The notes beneath the pieces were generated by a model. The model saw only the letters and a program-made list of their open reading frames with translations. It searched no databases and was not told the origin of the DNA. The translations under genes and the position numbers were made by a program. Shown in pieces: positions 50,338-58,988 of a stretch of 64,000 nt of DNA (positions are counted from its first letter, which is position 1; every line of letters starts with the position of its first letter). Source of the DNA: Promicromonospora soli (lineage in GTDB: Bacteria > Actinomycetota > Actinomycetes > Actinomycetales > Cellulomonadaceae); assembly GCF_014653785.1 (NCBI RefSeq), contig NZ_BNAS01000001.1:434001-498000 (forward strand), read 5' to 3'.

Positions 50338-52428
50338 ATGGAGCCGGTATCGACAACCACCCACCGGACCGTCGCCCTCGTCGGCGCGTCGGGCGCGGGC
50401 AAGACGACGCTCACCGAGGCGCTTCTGCACCGCGCCGGCGCGATCCCCCGCGCCGGCCGCGTGGAGGACGGCACCACGGTGACCGACCACGAGCCCGAGG
50501 AGGTCGCGCGCGGGATCTCGCTCGGCCTCGCGCTCGGGACGCTGACCTGGACGTGTCCCGACGGCACCGTGCGCACGCTGACACTGGCCGACGCGCCGGG
50601 GCACCCGGACTTCGCGGGCGCCTTCGACACTGCCCTGTCCGTCGCGGACCTCGCGCTCGTCGTCGTCAGCGCGGTCGACGGCGTGCAGCCGGGCACCCGG
50701 GCCGCGTGGGCGACCGCCGAGGCGCTCGGCGTGCCGCGCCTCGTCGTCGTGACGCAGGAGGACCGGGCCCGCGCAGACTTCCGGCAAGTGCTCGCCGAGC
50801 TGCGCGAGGCCTTCGGCGGGCACCTGTGGCCCATCGAGCTACCGCTCGGCGAGGAGCAAGCGTTCCGCTCCATCGCCGACGTGCTCGGCGAGCACGCCCT
50901 CGTCTACGACGACGCAGGCCGCCACCACGACGAGGACCTGCCGGCCGAGGTCGTCGACGAGGAGCACCGGATGCACGTCGACGTGACCGAGGAGCTCGTG
51001 TCGCACGACGACGAGCAGCTCGACGCGTACCTGTCGGGACATGAGCCGGCCGCTGCCGACCTCGAGCGGACGCTCGCGCACGAGGTCGCCACGGGCGAGG
51101 CGGTGCCCGTCGTCGTCGCGTCCGGCGTCACCGCCACCGGCGTCGACCGCCTCATCGACCTGCTGTGCGAGCTGGCGCCGGCGCCGACCGACCGCGACAG
51201 CCGGATCGTCGTCGGCTCGGGCTCCGACAACGGCAACGGCAACGGCGGCGCCGGTGACGCGGGGCGCACCGTCGCGGTGGCCGCCGACCCGTCCGGCGAG
51301 CCGCTCGTGCACATCTTCCGCACCGTGGTCGACCCCTTCGTGGGCCAGGTCTCGATGCTCAAGGTGCTCTCCGGGGTCGTACGGACCTCCGACCGGTTGC
51401 GCAACGCGACCACCGGCGCCGACGAGCGCATCCACGGCCTGTTCCGGCTGCAGGGCAAGGAGCACATCCCGGTCGGCGAGCTCGCCGCGGGCGAGGTCGG
51501 CGCCGTCGCCAAGCTGGGCGGCTCGCCGACGGGCACGCTGCTCTGGTCGCGGCCCTCGGGCCGTGCCCGGCCCTTCCTTCCACCGCCGCGCCAGCCCGTC
51601 TACGCCGCGGCGCTGGTGCCGGCTTCCCAGTCCGACGACGAGCACATGTCGACGGCGCTGGCCCGGCTCGTCGCCGAGGACCCGACGCTCGTCGTCGACC
51701 GCGTCGGGGATGCGACGGTGCTGCGCGGCCTCGGTGACACGCACCTCGACGTCGCGGTCGAGCGGCTCGCGCGGGTGTTCGGCGTCCATGTCGAGACCGG
51801 GCCGGTGCCCGTGGCCTACCGGGAGACGATCGCGCGGCCCACGCAGGCCGAGGGCAAGGTCAAGAAGCAGTCGGGCGGGCACGGCCAGTTCGCCGTCGTC
51901 CAGCTGCGGGTCGGGCCCCTGCGTGAGGGCGGGTTCGAGTTCGTCGACTCGGTGGTCGGCGGCGCGGTGCCCCGGCAGTACATCTCGGCCGTCGAGAAGG
52001 GGGCGCACGACGCCATGGCCGCCGGAGGGCCGCAGGGCCACCCCGTCGTGGACCTGCGCGTCGAGGTGTACGACGGCAAGGCGCACTCGGTGGACTCCTC
52101 CGACATGGCGTTCCGCATCGCGACGGCCGCGGGTGTCAGGGCGGCCCTGGCCGACGCCGGGACGGTGCTGCTCGAACCCGTCTCGACCGTGACCGTGACC
52201 CTCCCGCCTGAGCACCAGGGTGCGGTGCTCACCGACCTGTCGGGGCGCCGCGGGCGCGTCTCGGCGACCGAGCTGGCCGACGACGGCCGAGCGCGCCTCG
52301 TCGCGACTGTGCCGGAGGCGGAGCTCAGCCGTTACGTCCTCGACCTGCGGTCGCTGACCGGGGGCCGTGCCGAGCTCACGATCGAGCCTGCCGGCTACGA
52401 ACGGGCGGCGAGCGCCGCGCGGGGTTGA
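50338..52428 (+). CDS. Elongation factor G-like GTPase (FusA2-type paralogue)
   Basis: 696 residues with EF-G domain order. P-loop GASGAGKT (16-23; true EF-G has AHxDxGKT) and G3 DAPGH (85-89). The G4 position reads TQED (139-142) instead of NKxD. Domain II follows, then a C-terminal EF-G part (VKKQSGGHGQFAVVQLRVGP, DMAFRIATAAGVR). The G1/domain I insert is short, and a Gly/Asn linker (SGSDNGNGNGG) replaces part of domain I/II. Actinobacterial 'EF-G-like' proteins of this kind do not replace EF-G; roles in ribosome recycling or stress are suspected only. ATG 50338 is preferred for GGGAGG just upstream; ATG 50323 is possible. Confidence 0.85.
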   Translation: MEPVSTTTHRTVALVGASGAGKTTLTEALLHRAGAIPRAGRVEDGTTVTDHEPEEVARGISLGLALGTLTWTCPDGTVRTLTLADAPGHPDFAGAFDTALSVADLALVVVSAVDGVQPGTRAAWATAEALGVPRLVVVTQEDRARADFRQVLAELREAFGGHLWPIELPLGEEQAFRSIADVLGEHALVYDDAGRHHDEDLPAEVVDEEHRMHVDVTEELVSHDDEQLDAYLSGHEPAAADLERTLAHEVATGEAVPVVVASGVTATGVDRLIDLLCELAPAPTDRDSRIVVGSGSDNGNGNGGAGDAGRTVAVAADPSGEPLVHIFRTVVDPFVGQVSMLKVLSGVVRTSDRLRNATTGADERIHGLFRLQGKEHIPVGELAAGEVGAVAKLGGSPTGTLLWSRPSGRARPFLPPPRQPVYAAALVPASQSDDEHMSTALARLVAEDPTLVVDRVGDATVLRGLGDTHLDVAVERLARVFGVHVETGPVPVAYRETIARPTQAEGKVKKQSGGHGQFAVVQLRVGPLREGGFEFVDSVVGGAVPRQYISAVEKGAHDAMAAGGPQGHPVVDLRVEVYDGKAHSVDSSDMAFRIATAAGVRAALADAGTVLLEPVSTVTVTLPPEHQGAVLTDLSGRRGRVSATELADDGRARLVATVPEAELSRYVLDLRSLTGGRAELTIEPAGYERAASAARG

Positions 52429-52465
52429 GCCAACCCGCGCTGCTCCCCCACACCGAAGGAATGCC

Positions 52466-53323
52466 ATGCCCGTTCGCATCATCAGCGCCGTACCCGTCCC
52501 GTTCACCACCGACGGCTCGCTGGACCTGGCCACCTACGACGCCGCGCTCGCCGCGCTCGCGCCGCACGTGGGCGGCGCGCTGGTCGCGGGGACCATGGGT
52601 GAGTTCCCCGCGCTCGACGACGACGAGCGCGTCGAGCTGTTCCGGCGGGCCGCGGACGTGCTGGGCACGGAGCGCGTCATCGCACACCTGGGGCACGGGA
52701 GCACTCGCCAGGTCCTGCGACTGGCCGACGCCGCAGCGGCGACGGGGATCCGTCGCCTCGCCCTACTCAGCCCGTACTACCTGCCGACCGACGACGACGG
52801 CGTCGTCGAGTTCTACCGGGCTCTCACGGAGGCGCACCCGCAGGCCGAGGTCTACGCCTACATCTTCCCGGAGCGAACCGGGATGGACGTCCCGCCCGAG
52901 ACGCTCGCGCGCGTCCTCGCGCTGCCCGGGTTGGTCGGCGTGAAGCTGTCGGGCGGGGCAGCCGCGCAGCTGCCCGACTACGCCGCGGTGCTCGGTCCCG
53001 ACCATGAGCTCTACTCGGGCGACGACTCGACGCTCCCGGCCGTGCTCGCGTTGGGCGGGACGGGAGTCGTCTCGGGCGTGTCGAGTGCGTTCCCCGAGAC
53101 GTTCGCCGCGCTCGCCCGGGCGCTCGACGCCGGGAGCCCCGAGGCCGAAGCCGTCCAGGCCGTGGTCGAGGAAATCGTCCCGCTCGCCGGTTCCACGGTC
53201 CCGCGGCTCAAAGCTGCCATGTCCGCACGTGACGGCGCGCCGTGGGCGTGCCGCATGGCACTCCCCGCGGTCGACGACGCGACGCTCGAGGCGATCCGCG
53301 ACGCGGTCGCGGCGCACCGCTGA
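52466..53323 (+). CDS. Dihydrodipicolinate synthase/N-acetylneuraminate lyase family aldolase
   Basis: 285 residues of the DapA/NanA TIM-barrel class I aldolases. GTMGEF (42-47, usually GTTGE), Y132 in YAYIFP and Schiff-base K160 in GVKLSG are in place. It cleaves or forms 2-keto acids such as 2-keto-3-deoxy sugars. It is probably not the biosynthetic DapA, since it starts differently and lies outside a lysine context. The neighbouring convergent operon carries sugar importer and dehydrogenase genes that might supply its substrate. ATG 52466 follows GAAGGA. Confidence 0.82.
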   Translation: MPVRIISAVPVPFTTDGSLDLATYDAALAALAPHVGGALVAGTMGEFPALDDDERVELFRRAADVLGTERVIAHLGHGSTRQVLRLADAAAATGIRRLALLSPYYLPTDDDGVVEFYRALTEAHPQAEVYAYIFPERTGMDVPPETLARVLALPGLVGVKLSGGAAAQLPDYAAVLGPDHELYSGDDSTLPAVLALGGTGVVSGVSSAFPETFAALARALDAGSPEAEAVQAVVEEIVPLAGSTVPRLKAAMSARDGAPWACRMALPAVDDATLEAIRDAVAAHR

Positions 53324-53330
53324 CCCCCGG

Positions 53331-53399
53331 GTTTGTTGTGGGCGCGATCGTTGCGACTACCTGCCCGGTTTAGGCGCAACGATCGCGCCCACAACAAAC
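53331..53399. terminator. Perfect 25-bp inverted repeat between convergent genes
   Basis: The 25 bases 53331-53355 (starting GTTTGTTGTGGGCGCG) are exactly complementary to 53375-53399, with a 19-base loop. The repeat begins 8 bases after the aldolase stop and ends 2 bases before the convergent dehydrogenase stop, so it can terminate both strands. The length and perfection exceed those of the other hairpins in the window. Confidence 0.75.
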
Positions 53400-53401
53400 G
53401 G

Positions 53402-54475
53402 TTACGGGGTGAGGAGTCTTGCGCTCTGCTGGGCCAGGACGCTGAGCTCGGCGGCCTTGAACGCGTGTTCCTGTGTCATGGCGGTCTCCGTGCGCTCGAG
53501 GCAGTCGAGGACGAGCCGGCCGAAGAAGGGGTAGCCCACGTTCCCGTCGGCCACCAGGTGGTGCTCCCCGCGTCCGTCGACGAGGAACACGTGGCCGGGC
53601 CCCTGTTCCGTGGCGACGTTGACGTACTTGCGCAGCTCCAGGTATCCCTCGGTACCCAGCACGAAGGTCCGCCCGTCCCCCCAGGTGCTGAGGCCGTCCG
53701 GGGTGAACCAGTCGACCCGGCAGTAGCCGGTGGCGCCGTTGTCCATGACGATCGACGCCTCGCCGAAGTCGTCCAGGCCGGGATGCTCGGGATGGTGGTA
53801 GTTCGCGATCGCCGAGTACGCGACCTCGGCGTCCTTCGCTCCCGCGTAGAAAAGCATCTGCTCGAAGTTGTGGCTGCCGATGTCGCACAGGATCCCGCCG
53901 TACTTCTCCTTCTCGAAGAACCAGTCGGGGCGGCCGGTGCCGAGCCGGTGCGGACCGAGTCCCATCACCTGCAGGACGCGGCCGATCGCCCCCTGGTCGA
54001 TGAGCTGTCCGGCGAGCACGGCGGCCTCGACATGGATCCGTTCGGAGTAGTACACGGCGTACTTGAGCCCGGTCCTCGAGGTCGCCTGCCGGGCCGCCTC
54101 GAGCTGGTCGAGGGTGGTGAGCGGCGCCTTGTCGGTGAAGTAGTCCTTGCCCGCCTCGATGGCACGCAGGCCCAGCGCACAGCGCTCCGACGTGACCGCG
54201 GCGCCGGCGACGAGGCGGACGTCCTCGTCGTCGAGCACCTCCTCCTCGCTCCGGGCGACTCGCACGTCGGGGAACCGCTCGCAGAACTCGGCGACCTTCG
54301 CGGGGTCCGGGTCGTAGACCCACTTGAGCGTCGCGCCGGCGGAGACCAGCCCCTCGCTCATCCCGTAGATGTGCCCGTGGTCGAGACGCACCGCGGCGAA
54401 GTGGAAGTCTCCGGGACCCACGACGGGTGCGGGTATGGGTTCCGGCGCATAGGCGGCGCCGCTGGTCGTCGTCAT
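53402..54475 (-). CDS. Gfo/Idh/MocA family oxidoreductase (divergent nucleotide site)
   Basis: 357 residues. The Rossmann half has FHFAAVRLDHGHIYGMSEGL and KWVYDPDPAKVAEF in place of the usual GxGxxG and EKP (it reads DKAPLTTLDQL). The C-terminal half keeps GGILCDIGSHNFEQML, the family's catalytic D..H block. These are NAD(P)-dependent sugar or inositol dehydrogenases. Last gene of the leftward operon LacI-regulated importer, MocA-like 2, MocA-like 1. ATG 54475 is preceded by only a weak ribosome site. Confidence 0.82.
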   Translation of the reverse strand: MTTTSGAAYAPEPIPAPVVGPGDFHFAAVRLDHGHIYGMSEGLVSAGATLKWVYDPDPAKVAEFCERFPDVRVARSEEEVLDDEDVRLVAGAAVTSERCALGLRAIEAGKDYFTDKAPLTTLDQLEAARQATSRTGLKYAVYYSERIHVEAAVLAGQLIDQGAIGRVLQVMGLGPHRLGTGRPDWFFEKEKYGGILCDIGSHNFEQMLFYAGAKDAEVAYSAIANYHHPEHPGLDDFGEASIVMDNGATGYCRVDWFTPDGLSTWGDGRTFVLGTEGYLELRKYVNVATEQGPGHVFLVDGRGEHHLVADGNVGYPFFGRLVLDCLERTETAMTQEHAFKAAELSVLAQQSARLLTP

Positions 54476-54509
54476 GAAGTCTCTGGTCCTGTTCTCGCGG
54501 GAGGGGTCG

Positions 54510-55676
54510 TCAGTCGTCGATGGCCGAGCTGCTGCCGACGGTGATCGCACCGGGCAGGTCGGCCACCGCCGTCGTCTTCTCGAAGAAGTGCGGCGCGCGC
54601 TCGACGAGCGTGCCCGCGCGGTAGTACGGGTCGTCCGCCGACACCGGCAGGTCGACGGTGCGCCGCTCGATGCCCGCCTGGTAGATAGCGGTCACGAGCT
54701 CGATGGCACGGCGTCCGTCCGTGCCGTCCACGGCGGGCCGACGGCGCTCGCGAACCGCCCCGAGCATGTCGCCGATCTGCCCGGGGTGGCCCACGTGCTC
54801 CAGGGCGCGGTGCGACGCAGCGAGCGCCTCGATCTTGGCGACGCGACCGGGGTCTCCGCCGGGGACGGGGAACCCGTTGGGTTCGGCGGCGTCGGCGACG
54901 ACCTTCCACGGCTGGGACACGCGGGCATGCCGCCCGTGCACGACGATCGCCTGCTCCTCCCCGTGGTGCACCACTGAGCTGGTGACCTCGGCCAGCGCCC
55001 GGTCGTACTGGAGGACGGCCACCGACAGGTCCTCGACCTCCGAGTTCTCGTGTGCGGCGTTGGTCAGCACCGCGGTGACGGCGCGGGGCGCGCCGAGCAG
55101 CCAGAGGGTGAGGTCCAGGTGGTGGATCGCGTGGTTGAGGGTGCACCCGCCGCCCTCGGACTCCCACGTGCCGCGCCACCACAGGTCGTAGTAGGCGGTA
55201 CCGCGCCACCAGGCCGAGGAGACCTGTGCGTGGGAGACGGGGCCGATCAGGCCGGAGTCCAGCACCTCCTTCAGGGTGGCCATGTCGTCGCGGAAGCGGT
55301 TCTGCGCGACGACGGACAGGATCCGGTCGTTCTCGGTAGCGGCCGCGATCATGGCGTCGCACTCCTCGAGCGACGGCGCCATCGGCTTCTCGACGAGCAC
55401 GTCGACGCCGGCTCGCAGGGCGGCGATCGTCAGCTCGGCGTGGGTCGACGGCGGCGTCGCGATGCTGACGAGGTCCAGGTTCTCGGCCGCGAGCATGTCC
55501 TCGACCCGCTCGTACGCTCGCGCCGACGTCAGGCCGGGCTGGGCGCGCAGTGCGGCGGCCCTGCCGGGTGCGACGTCGCACAGGGCGACGATCTCGCACT
55601 CGTCCGCGAAGCGCCGGTAGCCGTCGATGTGGGCGGCGGCGATGCCGCCGGTCCCGATGATGCCGATCTTGAGCAC
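54510..55676 (-). CDS. Gfo/Idh/MocA family dehydrogenase
   Basis: 388 residues. GIIGTGGIAAAHIDGY, VEKPMAPSLEE and GGGCTLNHAIHHLDLTLWLLG carry the nucleotide-binding, EKP lysine and catalytic H..HxxD features. It uses NAD(P) to oxidise a sugar, sugar acid or polyol. GTG 55676 is chosen because GGAGG lies 4 bases upstream; the earlier GTG at 55691 overlaps the binding protein stop and precedes that ribosome site. Two MocA-type genes together suggest a two-step oxidation or epimerisation of the imported sugar. Confidence 0.88.
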   Translation of the reverse strand: MLKIGIIGTGGIAAAHIDGYRRFADECEIVALCDVAPGRAAALRAQPGLTSARAYERVEDMLAAENLDLVSIATPPSTHAELTIAALRAGVDVLVEKPMAPSLEECDAMIAAATENDRILSVVAQNRFRDDMATLKEVLDSGLIGPVSHAQVSSAWWRGTAYYDLWWRGTWESEGGGCTLNHAIHHLDLTLWLLGAPRAVTAVLTNAAHENSEVEDLSVAVLQYDRALAEVTSSVVHHGEEQAIVVHGRHARVSQPWKVVADAAEPNGFPVPGGDPGRVAKIEALAASHRALEHVGHPGQIGDMLGAVRERRRPAVDGTDGRRAIELVTAIYQAGIERRTVDLPVSADDPYYRAGTLVERAPHFFEKTTAVADLPGAITVGSSSAIDD

Positions 55677-55687
55677 TGTTCCTCCGG

Positions 55688-56989
55688 TCACTTGGCGGCG
55701 TTGGTGGAGCTCTGGACCTCGGCGATCAGGGCGTTCGCCGCGTCCAGCGGTGTCTGGCGTTCGAATACGACGTCCTGCAGGTAGCGCAGCAGGATGGTCT
55801 CGATGTCCGAGGCGCCGTTCGGGACGATCGCCGGCGCGTCGCCCAGGTGCGGCTCGCGCTGCTCGGCGAAGTCGGCGGCCTTGCGCTCCTCGGCCGTGAG
55901 GTCCTCGCCGAGCGACTCGAGCGACTTGGCGTTGGCCGGGATGCCGCGCTCGGTGCCGATGATCTTGGCCGCCTCGGGGTCGTTGACCAGGAAGTCCACG
56001 AGCAGCGCCGCCTCAGCGGGGTGCTCGGACTTGGACGACACCGACCAGTACATCCCCGGCTTGTAGTAGTCGTACTTGGCGGTGTCCTCGTCGGGGGTCG
56101 GCAGCGGCACGAGCTCGAGCTCGGCCCCGCTGGCCGCCGCATACGCCGTGATCATGGTCGAGGGCGTGAAGATCGCCGCGGTCTTGCCGGTCGTGAAGAG
56201 GGTCTGGTCGAGCGGCAGGCTGATGGTCTCCGCGGTGGTCGACGCCGACGGCGCGGCGCCGCTCTTGGTCCAGTCGAGCGCGAGCTGGAAGTAGTCGGCC
56301 AGTGTCTCGGGCCGGATCACTATGTCGTCCTCGGAGAAGAGCTGGTCTCCGTGCTGGCGGGCGAAGAGCTGCAGGGAGAACTCGTTGTAGATGACGTTCG
56401 TGCCGTACGTGCCCTCCGGCGACTTCTCGGTGACCTCCTGGGCCCAGGCCTCGAACTCGTCCCAGGTCCAGGTCGAGGTGTCAGGCAGCGGGACACCGAT
56501 CTCCTCGACGAGGTCCGTGTTCACCAGCAGGCCGGTCGAGGTGGTCGAGATCGGCATCCCGTACAGGGTGTCGTTCCACGAACCCATGTCCAGCACGGGC
56601 TGCTCCAGACCCGACGTGTCGAGCTGGGACAGGGAGCCGAGGTCCGTGAGGCTGCCGCGCGAGGCGTACGAGGAGAGGTAGAGCTGGTCCATCTGGATGA
56701 CGTCGGCCGCGTTGCCGCCCGCCGTGGCGGTGGCGAGCTTCTCCCAGTAGCCGCTCCAGTCGGAGAACTCCGGTTCGATCGTGACGTTGGGGTACTGCTC
56801 CTCGAAGAGGTCGAAGACCTCCTGGGTGCGGGCGTGGCGGGTGTCGCCGCCCCACCACGTGACGCGCAGGGTGACGGGCTCGTCGGCGAGCTCGGCCGAT
56901 CCCTGGGGCTGAGCCACGCCGCACGCGGCGAGCGTCAGCGTCAGGGCCGCGGCGACGCTGCCGGCGGCGGTACGACGGATCCGGTTCAT
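55688..56989 (-). CDS. CUT1-type sugar-binding lipoprotein
   Basis: 433 residues. Signal peptide with lipobox LAAC, then VTLRVTWWGGDTRHARTQEV and the family 1 solute-binding fold (DVIQMDQLYLSSYASRGSL). It captures a sugar for the two permeases encoded upstream in the same leftward operon. ATG 56989 lies 25 bases after the second permease stop, with AAGGAACC just before it. As in the GH35 operon, no ATPase gene is present. Confidence 0.92.
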   Translation of the reverse strand: MNRIRRTAAGSVAAALTLTLAACGVAQPQGSAELADEPVTLRVTWWGGDTRHARTQEVFDLFEEQYPNVTIEPEFSDWSGYWEKLATATAGGNAADVIQMDQLYLSSYASRGSLTDLGSLSQLDTSGLEQPVLDMGSWNDTLYGMPISTTSTGLLVNTDLVEEIGVPLPDTSTWTWDEFEAWAQEVTEKSPEGTYGTNVIYNEFSLQLFARQHGDQLFSEDDIVIRPETLADYFQLALDWTKSGAAPSASTTAETISLPLDQTLFTTGKTAAIFTPSTMITAYAAASGAELELVPLPTPDEDTAKYDYYKPGMYWSVSSKSEHPAEAALLVDFLVNDPEAAKIIGTERGIPANAKSLESLGEDLTAEERKAADFAEQREPHLGDAPAIVPNGASDIETILLRYLQDVVFERQTPLDAANALIAEVQSSTNAAK

Positions 56990-57014
56990 GGCGGGTTCCT
57001 TCTCGTGTGGGGGC

Positions 57015-57947
57015 TTACTTGAGCCCGGTGGTGGCGATGCCCTGGACCAGGTACTTCTGGCCGAGGGCGAAGGCGAGGACGAGGGGCACGATGGTGACGA
57101 CGCTCATCGCGAACATCCCGCCGAACGACGACGTCGACTGCGCGTCGATGAACGAGCGCAGCGCGATCGGGACGGTGTAGAGCTGCGGGTCGGTCAGGTA
57201 GATGAGCTGGGAGAAGAAGTCGTTCCACGTCCAGATGAACGTGAAGATCGCGGTGGTGGCGAGGGCCGGCTTCATCAGCGGCAGGATGATCAGGAAGAAG
57301 ATCCGGCCGTGCCCGGCCCCGTCGATGCGGGCGGCCTCGTCCAGCTCGCGGGGCAGCCCGCGGATGAACTGGACCATGAGGAAGATGAAGAACGCGTCGG
57401 TGGCCAGCAGCTTGGGCACGATGAGCGGCAGGAACGAGTTCACGAGCCCCGCCTGCGCCCACAGGATGTACTGCGGCACGATCACGACGTGCACGGGCAG
57501 CATGATCGTGATGAGCATGTAGGCGAACGCCGGCCGCTGGAACCGGAAGCGCAGGCGGGCGAACGCGTAGGCGGCCATCGAGCAGCTCACGAGGTTGCCG
57601 ATGATCGAGCCGATCACGACGAGCGCCGAGTTGAGCAGGTACGCGCTGAAGGGCCTGCCCAGAGCCGTCCACCCGTAGGTGTAGTTCTCCACGTGGAGGG
57701 TCGTCAGCAGGAGCGACGGGTTGCCGAAGATCTGGCCGTCGGGCCGCAGCGAGCTGACGACCATCCACAGCACCGGGTACAGGGTGGTGAGGACGCCCAG
57801 GATCAGCAGGACGTGCTTGGCACCCCTGCGGAGCGCCTGCCTGACCTGGCGGCCGTCCGGACTGCGCGGGGCGGCCTCCGGCGGCGCGGTTCTGGCGGTC
57901 GCGGCGACGTCGTGCTGCGCGCTTCGGGTCGTGGACTCAGTTGTCAT
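57015..57947 (-). CDS. CUT1 carbohydrate ABC permease (MalG-like)
   Basis: 310 residues. A long polar N-terminus (to about 45) is followed by six membrane helices (first VLLILGVLTTLYPVLWMVVS) and the EAA loop ELDEAARIDGAGHGRIFFLIILPLMKPALA. It ends QKYLVQGIATTGLK, the usual end of MalG-type permeases. Its first codons overlap the 3' end of the MalF-like gene by 11 bases (57937-57947). Confidence 0.92.
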   Translation of the reverse strand: MTTESTTRSAQHDVAATARTAPPEAAPRSPDGRQVRQALRRGAKHVLLILGVLTTLYPVLWMVVSSLRPDGQIFGNPSLLLTTLHVENYTYGWTALGRPFSAYLLNSALVVIGSIIGNLVSCSMAAYAFARLRFRFQRPAFAYMLITIMLPVHVVIVPQYILWAQAGLVNSFLPLIVPKLLATDAFFIFLMVQFIRGLPRELDEAARIDGAGHGRIFFLIILPLMKPALATTAIFTFIWTWNDFFSQLIYLTDPQLYTVPIALRSFIDAQSTSSFGGMFAMSVVTIVPLVLAFALGQKYLVQGIATTGLK

Positions 57948-58866
57948 AGTGCACCCAGTACTTCGAGAGCCAGAAGTTGACAGCGGTGAGCGCGCCGATG
58001 ATCAGGACGAGCAGCCAGGCGAGCGCCGACGCGTACCCCATGCGGAAGGACGAGAAGCCCTCCTGGTAGAGGTAGAGCGTGTAGAAGAGCAGCGAGTCGG
58101 ACGGCCCTCCTGATCCCCCCGAGACGATGAACGCCTGGGTGAAGGAGGAGAACGAGTTGATGATCGCCAGCACGAGGTTGAAGAAGATGATCGGGGTCAG
58201 CAGCGGCAGCGTGATGGCGCGGAACCGGAGCCACGGGCCCGCGCCGTCGGTGGCGGCGGCCTCGTAGAGCTCGACCGGGATCTGCCGCAGGCCGGCCAGG
58301 AAGATCACCATCGGCGACCCGAACGTCCAGATGTGCAGCAGGATGATCGTGCCCAGGGCCGTGTCGGGGCTGCCGATCCAGCTCGTGGTGGTGTGGATGC
58401 CGACGAGGCCGAGCATCGCGTTGACGAGACCCTGTCCCCCGAACACCAGGCGCCACAGCACCGCGATCGCCACCGAGGCGCCGAGCAGGCTGGGCAGGTA
58501 GAAGGCCGAGCGGTAGATCGCCCGGCCGCGTAGCCCGCGGTCGAGCAGCAGCGCCAGAGCGAGCGCCACGAGGAGCTGGCCCGGCACCCCCACCAGCACG
58601 TAGACGAACGTGACGACCAGCGAGTGGTGCAGCCGCGTGTCGGTGAGCATTCGCTCGAAGTTGGCGAGCCCGATCCAGTTCGCGTTCTGCAGCAGGTTGT
58701 AGTCGGTGAACGACAGGTACAGGGAAGCGATGATCGGCCCGAGGGTCAGCGCGAGCGCGCCGAGCACCCACGGCCCCAGGAACGCGAGCGCCGCCTTGTT
58801 GTCCGGCGTGGCCTGCGGGGTGCGTGGGGATCTTCGTGCCAGCCGTTGTAGCTCAGCGACAGACAT
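57937..58866 (-). CDS. CUT1 carbohydrate ABC permease (MalF-like)
   Basis: 309 residues from ATG 58866, with AAGGAGGAGG about six bases upstream. Six hydrophobic helices (first ALAFLGPWVLGALALTLG) and the EAA loop LYEAAATDGAGPWLRFRAITLPLL. First gene of the operon MalF, MalG, binding protein, two MocA-like dehydrogenases. Two tandem LacI-type operators lie 48-77 bases upstream, in the gap shared with the divergent LacI gene. Confidence 0.92.
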   Translation of the reverse strand: MSVAELQRLARRSPRTPQATPDNKAALAFLGPWVLGALALTLGPIIASLYLSFTDYNLLQNANWIGLANFERMLTDTRLHHSLVVTFVYVLVGVPGQLLVALALALLLDRGLRGRAIYRSAFYLPSLLGASVAIAVLWRLVFGGQGLVNAMLGLVGIHTTTSWIGSPDTALGTIILLHIWTFGSPMVIFLAGLRQIPVELYEAAATDGAGPWLRFRAITLPLLTPIIFFNLVLAIINSFSSFTQAFIVSGGSGGPSDSLLFYTLYLYQEGFSSFRMGYASALAWLLVLIIGALTAVNFWLSKYWVHYDN

Positions 58867-58913
58867 GGACACCTCCTCCTTGAGGGGTCACGGCCCGCAT
58901 TCGGGCGACGTCG

Positions 58914-58943
58914 GTGATACGTGTCACCAGTGATACGTGTCAC
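58914..58943. promoter_or_regulatory. Two tandem LacI-type operators
   Basis: GTGATACGTGTCAC occurs exactly twice (58914-58927 and 58930-58943). Each copy is palindromic at 12 of 14 positions around a central CG. Centre spacing is 16 bases. They lie between the divergent importer operon and the LacI gene, so both are probably repressed together until the sugar inducer appears. Confidence 0.85.
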
Positions 58944-58988
58944 TATGGTTGTGGGCTGAGCGGGCCACTGTCAAGGGGATGGAGAATT

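Noticed and set aside
50839-52533. 564-codon open frame antisense to the EF-G-like gene
   Set aside because: Composition typical of the complementary frame of high-GC genes.
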